7,032 nucleotides of DNA. Source: Clostridiales bacterium (GTDB taxonomy: Bacteria; Bacillota_A; Clostridia; Christensenellales; Aristaeellaceae). The notes under the pieces are model-generated. The model made no database searches, was not told the DNA's origin, and saw only the letters and a program-made list of their open reading frames with translations. This document shows, piece after piece, positions 1 to 6,016 of this stretch. The stretch's first letter is position 1; every line of letters begins with the position of its first letter. The stretch spans positions 1 to 7,032 of the forward strand of contig JAAYZL010000034.1 in NCBI GenBank assembly GCA_012514855.1, read 5' to 3'. Made by a program: the position numbers and the translations under genes.

Positions 1-181
1 CGCGGGCCGTGAAGCGGAGCGCGAGTGTTCTTCCTTTTGGGGATATAATACCATATTCCCGCCGCCGCCGCAACCTCGCGGAATCGGGCAACCGCAATCC
101 CGCAGACGACCCGCCCCCCGACCCCGGCTGTTCTTAAAAGAAGCGCATCCCCTCCGCCCGCGGCCGCACCGCGCGCGGATG
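1..181. other. Non-coding upstream region
   Basis: I see no convincing gene here: no plausible start with a ribosome binding site opens a frame with recognisable protein features. The stretch is GC-rich apart from an AT-rich islet at 43-57, which contains an exact TATAAT on the + strand (44-49) and TATTAT on the - strand (45-50). It also holds a short palindrome, TTCTT-AA-AAGAA, at 131-142. The islet could be a -10 element of a gene lying left of the window, since on the - strand a weak TTGCGG sits 17 bp upstream of TATTAT. No start codon follows on the - strand before the window edge, so this stays a guess. Confidence 0.5.
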
Positions 182-214
182 GAAAATATTTCGGGCCCGA
201 ACGGAAAATGTTTC
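182..214. promoter_or_regulatory. Tandem GAAA-N3-TTTC sites, candidate operator or activator site
   Basis: Two near-identical inverted repeats lie in direct tandem: GAAAATATTTC at 182-192 and GAAAATGTTTC at 204-214. Their centres are 22 bp apart, about two helical turns, so both would face the same side of the DNA. The longer repeat unit GGAAAATRTTTCG matches at 12 of 13 positions. Between them, overlapping the right arm of the first site, is a perfect 12-bp palindrome TTCGGGCCCGAA (190-201). The second site ends 13 bp before the -35 box; relative to the predicted start near 263 the centres fall at about -76 and -54. This suits two dimers of one regulator. The SorC-type protein encoded at the other end of the window is the natural candidate, but that link is inference. 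Confidence 0.55.
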
Positions 215-227
215 GCGGGCGCGGGGC

Positions 228-256
228 TTGACATGCACTATTCCATATGCAATACT
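228..256 (+). promoter_or_regulatory. Sigma70-type promoter of the transport/catabolism operon
   Basis: The -35 box is a perfect TTGACA at 228-233. After exactly 17 bp comes AATACT at 251-256, a four-of-six match to TATAAT, preceded by TGC at 248-250, which makes an extended -10. The transcript would start near A263 and have an untranslated leader of about 49 nt before the ATG at 312. The leader is U-rich and shows no obvious terminator or riboswitch fold. A direct repeat TCCATAYG (242-249 and 260-267) flanks the -10 box and could be a further protein contact. Confidence 0.75.
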
Positions 257-311
257 TTGTCCATACGGTCTGTTTTGTTGTCGGTTTTATGTATTGTGGG
301 GTAGAGTGCGC

Positions 312-1805
312 ATGGAGACGGCAGACCTCCTGCAGATCGAACATGTTTCGAAGAGATTCAACACGGTGGTCGCGCTGGACGACGTGTCGTTTTCGCTGAG
401 CCCCGGCGAGGTGCACTGCATCGTCGGCGAAAACGGCGCGGGCAAATCGACGTTCATCAAGATCCTCTCGGGCGCGATCCGGCCGGACTGCGGGGACATC
501 CGCATACTCGACAAAAATTACCCGTATTTGACCCCCGCGCTCGCGAGGGGGCTCGGGATTCAGACGATCTATCAGGAGACGACGGTGATCCCCGACCTGT
601 CCGTGATGGAAAACATCTTCATGGGAAACGAGGTCCGCGTCGGCCGGCTGTTCGTGGACCGGCGAAGGACCCGCCAAAGGACGCTCGAACTCCTTTCAAA
701 GCTCAGCATCGACATCGACCCGGACAAGCTCGTGCGCGATCTCTCGACGGCGGAAAAACAGGCGGTACAGGTGGTCAGGGCGCTCGCGAAGCGGGCGAAG
801 GTGCTGATCATGGACGAGCCCACGGCCGCGTTCGGCAGAAGGGAGATCCGGACGCTCCTGGAGCTCGTGCGCAGGCTCAGGGAGACGGGGACGGGGGTCA
901 TCTACATATCGCATCACCTCGAAGAGGTGTTTGAAATCGCGGACCGCGTGACGGTTCTCAAGGACGGCGTCGTCGTCGCGCATCATTCGGCGGCGGAGCT
1001 CGACAGGAGGGCGCTCGTGCGCGAGATGGTCGGGCGCGACGCGAGCCTCTTCTACAAGCGCGATCGGAGCGAAATCGGCCCGACCGTATTGGAGGTCAGA
1101 AATTTCTCGCGCGGAAAGGCGGTCCGCGGCGTGTCGCTCGAGCTCCGGAGGGGCGAGATACTGGGCGTCGCCGGGATGGTCGGCTCCGGCCGCTCGGAAC
1201 TCGCGCGCATGATCTACGGCGCGGACAGGCGGGATTCCGGCGAGCTGTTCATCGCGGGCAGGAGGGTGGAGCTGAAATCCCCCGCGGACGGCATCCGCTC
1301 GGGGCTGTGCCTGCTGCCGGACGACCGGAAGCGGGACGGCATATTCCTCGAGCGGGACGTCAAGGACAACATCCTGATCGCGCTGCAGAACAAGCGGGGC
1401 AGGCCCTTCATCAATCCGTTCCGCGAGCTCGCCGCGGGCGAGGAGTACTCCCGGATGCTCAACGTCAAGACGCCCTCGGTCAAGCAGCTCGCCCGCTATC
1501 TGAGCGGCGGCAACCAGCAGAAGGTTCTCGTGGCCAGATGGCTCTGCGCGAACACGCGGATTTTCATCTTCGACGAGCCGACCAGGGGCATCGACATCGG
1601 CGCGAAGGAGGAGATTTACACGCTGATGGTCGAGATGGTGAAGCAGGGCAAGTCGATCCTGATGATTTCGTCGGATATGCCGGAATTGATCGCGATGAGC
1701 GACCGCGTCGTCGTCATGCGCGGGGGCGGCGTCTGCGCGACGCTGGCGGGGGACGAGATCAGCGAGGAAGCGATACTGACGCACTCGATAGGAGGCCACG
1801 AATAA
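312..1805 (+). CDS. Sugar ABC transporter ATP-binding protein (RbsA/XylG/MglA type, two NBDs)
   Basis: This 497-residue protein has two nucleotide-binding domains and would power sugar import from the cytoplasmic face of the membrane. Domain 1 has Walker A GENGAGKST (39-47), Q-loop Gln88, a degenerate signature LSTAEKQ (144-150), Walker B VLIMDEP (164-170) and switch His201. Domain 2 has GMVGSGRSE (288-296), with Arg in the Walker A lysine position, a canonical signature LSGGNQQKV (397-405), Walker B IFIFDEP (417-423), and SSDMPEL in place of an H-loop His. One degenerate site paired with one good site is normal for this family, as is the length near 500. I start at ATG 312, with a modest GGGG at 298-301. 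A TTG at 228 in the same frame lies inside the -35 box and would add a Cys-rich, non-homologous leader. It is the first gene of the operon and is followed 3 nt later by the permease. Confidence 0.93.
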   Translation: METADLLQIEHVSKRFNTVVALDDVSFSLSPGEVHCIVGENGAGKSTFIKILSGAIRPDCGDIRILDKNYPYLTPALARGLGIQTIYQETTVIPDLSVMENIFMGNEVRVGRLFVDRRRTRQRTLELLSKLSIDIDPDKLVRDLSTAEKQAVQVVRALAKRAKVLIMDEPTAAFGRREIRTLLELVRRLRETGTGVIYISHHLEEVFEIADRVTVLKDGVVVAHHSAAELDRRALVREMVGRDASLFYKRDRSEIGPTVLEVRNFSRGKAVRGVSLELRRGEILGVAGMVGSGRSELARMIYGADRRDSGELFIAGRRVELKSPADGIRSGLCLLPDDRKRDGIFLERDVKDNILIALQNKRGRPFINPFRELAAGEEYSRMLNVKTPSVKQLARYLSGGNQQKVLVARWLCANTRIFIFDEPTRGIDIGAKEEIYTLMVEMVKQGKSILMISSDMPELIAMSDRVVVMRGGGVCATLAGDEISEEAILTHSIGGHE

Positions 1806-1808
1806 GCC

Positions 1809-2768
1809 ATGAAGCGCGCCGTCGCCGGGAAAAAGGAAAAATTCGGCTTCAACCAGACGCTGTTTTTGCTCGCGATCATCTTGGTTCTGGGGTGCGGCAT
1901 ATCGCTCGTCAACGAGAGGTTCCTCTACTCCACGAACCTCCTGAACCTGCTCCGGCAGTGCTCGGTGACGGGCATCGTCGCCGTCGGAATCTCGATGGTC
2001 CTGATCTCGGGCGGCATCGACCTCTCGGTGGGCTCGATCGTGTCGCTCGTCGCCTGCGCCGGCGCAAGGCTTCTCGTCGGCGGGGCGGAGACGTGGAAGG
2101 CGGTCTTAGCGATGCTCCTGACCGGCGCGGCGTGCGGCCTCTTCAACGGCTTCATCATCTCCCGGACGAAGTGCGCGCCGTTCATCATCTCGCTCGGCTC
2201 GATGAGCATCTTCAAGGGCATCGCGCTGATCATCGCCGACGGGAAGATCATCAACATGGGGAGCGTGTTCGAGACGCTCGGCCGGAAAAAGCTGTGGTTC
2301 GTGCCGATGCCGATCGTCGTATTCTTCGCGATCTTCGGCGTGGTGTACGCGATGCTCCGCTTCACGGTGCTCGGCAGGCGGTTTTACGCGATGGGCGGCA
2401 GCGAGGAGGCGGCCTACCTGTCCGGCGTCAACGTGCGGGGAAACGTGCTGCTCGTCTATCTTTTGAACGGCCTCGTGGTCTCCCTCGCGGGGATGGTGCT
2501 GCTCTCGCGGCTCGGCTCCGCGAACGCGACGATGGGCGAGGGGTATGAGCTCAACTCGATCGCCTCCGCCGTGATCGGCGGCATCGCGCTCAACGGCGGC
2601 AAGGGGTCGCTCGTCGGCTGCTTCCTGGGAATTTTGCTGCTGGGCCTGATCTCGAACTCGCTGAATATACTCGGGGTTCTGCCCTTCTACCAGAGCATCG
2701 TGCTCGGCGCGATCATCATCTTCGCGGTCGTGTTCAGCAGCATCGGGGAGCGAAAAAAGGCGGTTTAA
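1809..2768 (+). CDS. Ribose-type sugar ABC transporter permease (RbsC family)
   Basis: This 319-residue integral membrane protein is the channel subunit, expected to act as a homodimer with the ATPase encoded just upstream. The family hallmark GGIDLSVGS is at residues 68-76, and the second conserved block, GYELNSIASAVIGGIALNGGKGS, runs over about 245-267. Hydrophobic segments fall near 16-36, 53-72, 76-92, 97-118, 124-144, 165-185, 214-235, 250-270, 270-287 and 293-312, consistent with the 8-10 helices usual for the family. The basic N-terminus (MKRAVAGKKEK) fits a cytoplasmic start. ATG 1809 follows the ATPase stop by 3 nt. Its best Shine-Dalgarno, AGGAGG (1790-1795), lies inside the end of the ATPase gene, 13 nt away, so translational coupling is likely. 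Length is normal and I see no frameshift. Confidence 0.93.
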   Translation: MKRAVAGKKEKFGFNQTLFLLAIILVLGCGISLVNERFLYSTNLLNLLRQCSVTGIVAVGISMVLISGGIDLSVGSIVSLVACAGARLLVGGAETWKAVLAMLLTGAACGLFNGFIISRTKCAPFIISLGSMSIFKGIALIIADGKIINMGSVFETLGRKKLWFVPMPIVVFFAIFGVVYAMLRFTVLGRRFYAMGGSEEAAYLSGVNVRGNVLLVYLLNGLVVSLAGMVLLSRLGSANATMGEGYELNSIASAVIGGIALNGGKGSLVGCFLGILLLGLISNSLNILGVLPFYQSIVLGAIIIFAVVFSSIGERKKAV

Positions 2769-2808
2769 TTTGGGTATGCCTATAAAATCAGCAAGGGGGG
2801 TCTGAGCG

Positions 2809-3771
2809 ATGAGGAGGTTCCTGACAGCGTTCCTGGTTCTTTCGATGGCTTTGATGGCGGTGGGAGGTGGAATCGGCGTCGCGGAGGAGGCGCGGACGAT
2901 CGGCTACATCATGGGCGGGCCTGAGCTATGGCAGCAGACCCAGATGGAGGCGGCACAGCACGCATGCGCAACGGTGGGGTACGACTTTGTGAGCCTGAAC
3001 TCGGACTACACGGCGGAGAAGGAATTGTCCAACGCCGAGGACCTGATCTCGAAGGGCGTGGACGCGATCATCATGTTCACCGTCAACTCGGAGACCGGCC
3101 AGCAGGTCGCGCAGATGTGCAACGAGGCGGATATTCCGCTGTTCCTGCTCGACGGCGCGATCGCGGAGGGGCCCGGCAAGGCCGTGACGACGGTGGCGTT
3201 CGACTTCTCGGAGATCGGCAGGGCGGTCGGGGAGTACATAAGCGTTGCGCACCCCGGCGAAAAGGCGATCTACATCACGGGCCTTGTCGGCGCGGGAATC
3301 GTCGAGGCGTATGTGGAGGGGCTCTACGGCGCGCTCTCGAACGGCGTGGAGATCGTCGCGCAGCAGGCGGCGGACTGGGACAGGGCGAAGGCGATGGCGG
3401 TGGCCGAGGACATCATCGCCTCGGGCGCCGAGTTCACGGTCGCGTTCGTCAACAATGAGGACATGGCTTCCGGGGTCATCCTCGTGCTCGAGGAGAACGG
3501 CCTGTCGGATTCCGTCGCGGTCGTCGCGACGGGCGGCTCCGACGACGGGATCAGGATGATTCAGGAGGGAAAACTGGCGGCGACCATCGCGGCCTCCCCC
3601 GCGTATGAATCCGCGGTCGTCGTCAGGGCGATCGTCGACTACTTCGCAGGGGTACCCGTTCCCGAGCACATCGTCACGCCGGTCATGACGATCACGGCGG
3701 ACAACCTCGACGACGCGGTGTCCTTCGCCATCAACGACAACATCCTGAAGCTGACGGGACTGATGGAATAG
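2809..3771 (+). CDS. Periplasmic sugar-binding protein, RbsB-like (type I fold), unusual pocket
   Basis: This 320-residue protein is the ligand-capturing subunit of the transporter. Residues 1-25 form a Sec signal peptide (MRR, hydrophobic core, GVA before EE), with no cysteine in it, so it is a soluble secreted protein rather than a lipoprotein. The two-lobed periplasmic-binding type I pattern is clear: IGYIMGG near 31-37, VDAIIMF (84-90), PLFLLDG (110-116), FVNNEDMASG (213-222) and ATGGSDDG (240-247). By motif position, Asp115, Asn216 and Asp246 match RbsB ligand residues Asp89, Asn190 and Asp215. The two RbsB arginines (90 and 141) appear as Gly116 and Tyr168, and Gln235 as Ala262, so the ligand is probably not ribose. 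A strong site AAGGGGGG (2793-2800), 8 nt before the ATG, and a 40-nt gap to the permease stop fit high expression. Confidence 0.9.
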   Translation: MRRFLTAFLVLSMALMAVGGGIGVAEEARTIGYIMGGPELWQQTQMEAAQHACATVGYDFVSLNSDYTAEKELSNAEDLISKGVDAIIMFTVNSETGQQVAQMCNEADIPLFLLDGAIAEGPGKAVTTVAFDFSEIGRAVGEYISVAHPGEKAIYITGLVGAGIVEAYVEGLYGALSNGVEIVAQQAADWDRAKAMAVAEDIIASGAEFTVAFVNNEDMASGVILVLEENGLSDSVAVVATGGSDDGIRMIQEGKLAATIAASPAYESAVVVRAIVDYFAGVPVPEHIVTPVMTITADNLDDAVSFAINDNILKLTGLME

Positions 3772-3783
3772 CCAAGCGACGAC

Positions 3784-3811
3784 CCGGGGAAGCGGCGAGC
3801 CGTTTCCCCGG
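3784..3811 (+). other. Intercistronic hairpin after the binding-protein gene
   Basis: CCGGGGAAGCGG (3784-3795) pairs with CCGTTTCCCCGG (3800-3811) as a 12-pair stem with one G-U wobble and a CGAG tetraloop. It starts 12 nt after the binding-protein stop codon and is followed by only a short ATTTC. That is too little of a U-run for a strong intrinsic terminator, and the next gene follows in the same direction. It most likely protects the upstream mRNA end or partly terminates, giving more binding protein than enzymes. This is a common arrangement in ABC operons. Confidence 0.65.
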
Positions 3812-3836
3812 ATTTCATCATGGAGGTGGGTCGACG

Positions 3837-4922
3837 ATGCGGAAAATCAGAGTCGGCATGCTGGGCGCGGGGACGATATTGGACGCGCACGCGCCCGCCT
3901 ATACGGCGAATTCGGAGCGCTGCGAGGTCGTCGCGATCGCCACGAGGGATCTGGACGAAAAGTCCGTCGGAAGAATCCGCGAGAAGCTCGGCGGCGGGGT
4001 TCAAATTTTCGGGGACTACGAGGAGTTGCTGGCGAAAAGCGACGTCGACGCCGTCGACGTCATGCTGCCGCACAACCTGCACCTCCCTGCGGTCGCGGCG
4101 GCGGCGAGGGCGGGCAAGCATGTCCTCGTCGAGAAGGTCATGGCGCGGAACATCGACGAGTGCGACAAAATGCTCAAGGCGTGCGAGGCCGCGGGCGTCT
4201 CCCTGGTGGTCGGGCACGACCGCCGCTATTGCCCGGAGTGGGCGGCGCTCAAGGAGATCGCGGCCTCCGGAAAGCTCGGGAAGCTGCTCTTTTTCAAGCT
4301 GGAGCACAACCAGAACGTGATCTTCCCGAAGGGAAGCTGGGTATTCAGGCGGGACGGCATCGGCGGGGGCGCGATCATGAGCTGCCTGACGCACCAGATC
4401 GACGCGCTGCGCTGGATCGGCGGCGAGGTCGCGACCGTCGCGGCGATGTCGACCACCGTCCCCGAGCGGATGGAGGGCGAATGCATCGGCGTGATCGCCG
4501 CGAGGATGGAGTCGGGCGCGCTCGCGCAGCTCTCCATCAACTGGTATACGACGTCCAACAGGACGGAAAACGGCCTCTGGTACGAGCTGATCCACATCTG
4601 CGGCACCGAGGGAGAGGCCTATTTCATGACCGGGAAGGGGACGTTTTACAAGGTTCACGACGAGTCGGACAAGCGGCTGTTTGAATATGCGCTGGAGGCG
4701 ACGAACAAGGCGTTCGAAAAGGTGGAGCTCAACGAGGCGAGGCCGCCGCACACGGTCATGATCACCGAGTGGCTCAAGATGCTCCGGGGCGAACCGGCGA
4801 ACATCCTGACCTACGGGAGCGATTCCCGAAGGACCGTCGAGGTCGCGGAGGCCGCGTACCGCTCGGAGGCTTCCGGACAGTTCGTGCGATTGCCGATCGA
4901 GCCCCGGCCGTGGGGGGAATGA
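3837..4922 (+). CDS. Gfo/Idh/MocA family NAD(P)-dependent oxidoreductase
   Basis: This 361-residue cytoplasmic enzyme should oxidise a hydroxyl of a sugar, inositol or glycoside, or reduce the ketone, using NAD(P). The N-terminal Rossmann domain opens with KIRVGMLGAGTI (3-14), carrying the Gly10-Ala-Gly12 loop, and continues through DVDAVDVMLPHNLHLP (69-84). The family EKP motif reads EKV (99-101), keeping Lys100. The C-terminal alpha/beta domain has GGGAIMSCLTHQID (176-189): His186 is present, but the Asp expected four residues before it is Ser182. Length is typical. ATG 3837 is chosen for GGAGGTGGG at 3822-3830; an ATG at 3820 opens a different frame. The gene sits between the binding-protein gene and the TIM-barrel gene, 9 nt from the latter, so it probably acts on the imported compound. 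The exact substrate cannot be told. Confidence 0.9.
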   Translation: MRKIRVGMLGAGTILDAHAPAYTANSERCEVVAIATRDLDEKSVGRIREKLGGGVQIFGDYEELLAKSDVDAVDVMLPHNLHLPAVAAAARAGKHVLVEKVMARNIDECDKMLKACEAAGVSLVVGHDRRYCPEWAALKEIAASGKLGKLLFFKLEHNQNVIFPKGSWVFRRDGIGGGAIMSCLTHQIDALRWIGGEVATVAAMSTTVPERMEGECIGVIAARMESGALAQLSINWYTTSNRTENGLWYELIHICGTEGEAYFMTGKGTFYKVHDESDKRLFEYALEATNKAFEKVELNEARPPHTVMITEWLKMLRGEPANILTYGSDSRRTVEVAEAAYRSEASGQFVRLPIEPRPWGE

Positions 4923-4931
4923 GGTGCGGAG

Positions 4932-5969
4932 ATGAAGGTAGGACTTGAGGCGTTCACCATTCGGGAAATTTCCGTCGATCCGTTCAAGCAGCTCGACTTC
5001 GCGAAGGCCAACGGGTTCGACGGCGTCGCGTTCGACGAGATCGGAAACCTCTGTGCGAAGCGGGACGCGCGCGCGGAGGAGGCGGGGTTCATCCCGAGGG
5101 CCGGGCTCGAGGCGGACGTTTCGCTGGACGTCGAAAGGCTGAAGGCGGTTCGCGGATACGCCGACGGGCTCGGGCTGTACTCCTGTGTCTCGATAAGCGC
5201 GTGCAACCCGATCTTCGTCGGCCGGGAGGCGCGCGCGGTCGCGGACACCCTGAAAATTCAGATCGAGGCGCTCGCGGAGGCGGGCTGGCACGAGCTGCGA
5301 AGCACCATGGGCGGCGTCGACGAGCGCTTCGGCCACCCGATCCCGTGGAAGAGGCACCTCGAGGCGTCGGCGCAGGTGATTTGCCTTCTCAGACCGGTGC
5401 TGCGCGCGTCCGGGAGCCGCGTCAACCTCGAGACGCACGGCGAATCGACGACGTTCGAGCTCGTCCGGCTCGTCGAGGAGCTCGGGCCCGACATCGCGGG
5501 CATCACGCTCGACACGGCGAACGTGCTGATCCACGCGGAGAACCCCGTGATGGCGGCGAAGCGCGCCGCGCCGTACGCGCACCTGACGCACGCGAAGGAC
5601 GGAATCCTGTATTTCTCGCAGAGGGGGGTCACGCGGCAGGGCCGCCCCGCGGGGCAAGGGGTCGTCGATTGGGAGCAAGTGCTGCCGATCCTCCACGCGG
5701 CCAACCCGGAACTGCCGCTGTCCGTCGAGGATCACAAGTGGCTGTTCGAAATTCCCGTGTTCGAGGAGGACTGGTTCATCGGCCACGAGGATCTTTCGAG
5801 GGCCGAGTTCGCGTCCGTCGTCAAGCTGGCCGCGGACACGTCCCGCAGGATCGCGGACGGCCGTCTGCCAAATCCGGAGGAGTATGAGCGCATCCCGTAC
5901 CGCGAGCAGATGATGGACCGGCTGTCCTCCGCGCGGGACTATCTGAAGGGGATTGTCGCGAGGCTATGA
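4932..5969 (+). CDS. Sugar isomerase/epimerase-like TIM-barrel protein (AP endonuclease 2 fold)
   Basis: This 345-residue cytoplasmic enzyme belongs to the xylose isomerase-like TIM-barrel group, which includes IolE, tagatose 3-epimerases and C-glycoside deglycosidase alpha subunits. Probable divalent-metal ligands appear in the usual order: Glu167 in NLETHG, Asp194 in TLDTAN, His220 in HLTHAKD and Glu266 in SVEDHK. The start of the barrel is seen in KVGLEAFTI (2-10), followed by GFDGVAFDE. At 345 residues it is longer than the roughly 260-300 common in this fold; the extra part is a C-terminal, charged, probably helical tail (about 275-345) with aromatic FEEDWF at 278-283. ATG 4932 follows the dehydrogenase stop by 9 nt, with GAGGTG at 4921-4926. 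It probably acts on the keto product of that enzyme, by isomerisation, dehydration or elimination. The specific reaction is unknown. Confidence 0.85.
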   Translation: MKVGLEAFTIREISVDPFKQLDFAKANGFDGVAFDEIGNLCAKRDARAEEAGFIPRAGLEADVSLDVERLKAVRGYADGLGLYSCVSISACNPIFVGREARAVADTLKIQIEALAEAGWHELRSTMGGVDERFGHPIPWKRHLEASAQVICLLRPVLRASGSRVNLETHGESTTFELVRLVEELGPDIAGITLDTANVLIHAENPVMAAKRAAPYAHLTHAKDGILYFSQRGVTRQGRPAGQGVVDWEQVLPILHAANPELPLSVEDHKWLFEIPVFEEDWFIGHEDLSRAEFASVVKLAADTSRRIADGRLPNPEEYERIPYREQMMDRLSSARDYLKGIVARL

Positions 5970-5978
5970 TGGAAATTT

Positions 5979-6009
5979 GAAACCGATCCGTTTGCGGCGG
6001 ATCGGTTTC
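5979..6009. terminator. Bidirectional intrinsic terminator between convergent genes
   Basis: GAAACCGATCCG (5979-5990) and CGGATCGGTTTC (5998-6009) form a perfect 12-bp stem with the 7-nt loop TTTGCGG. On the + strand it is followed by TGTTTGTCT (6010-6018), a moderate U-rich tail. On the - strand the transcript reads AAATTTCC after the stem, which is weaker. It lies 9 nt past the stop of the TIM-barrel gene and 7 nt past the stop of the regulator gene on the other strand, so one hairpin can serve both transcripts. Confidence 0.85.
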
Positions 6010-6016
6010 TGTTTGT

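Noticed and set aside
1173..1199. Loss of the Walker A lysine in the second nucleotide-binding domain as evidence of a dead ATPase
   Set aside because: GxxGxGRxE with Arg in that position is normal in the RbsA/XylG family; the first domain has a complete Walker A and the second a good signature.
1307..2548. A 413-codon + frame overlapping the ATPase and permease
   Set aside because: It crosses two well-supported genes out of frame, is rich in Arg/Gly/Ala and shows no domain pattern.
2781..2786. TATAAA before the binding-protein gene as an internal promoter
   Set aside because: No acceptable -35 box lies 16-18 bp upstream, and the gap is only 40 nt, so a separate promoter is not supported.
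3784..3811. The hairpin as a full intrinsic terminator ending the operon
   Set aside because: The U-tail is only ATTTC, and a well-spaced gene of the same pathway follows in the same direction.
3639..5786. A 715-codon open frame on the - strand opposite the binding-protein end, dehydrogenase and TIM-barrel genes
   Set aside because: Its translation is Arg/Asp/Leu-rich low-information sequence, it spans gene boundaries, and the + strand genes underneath have full family motifs. It is a GC-rich shadow.
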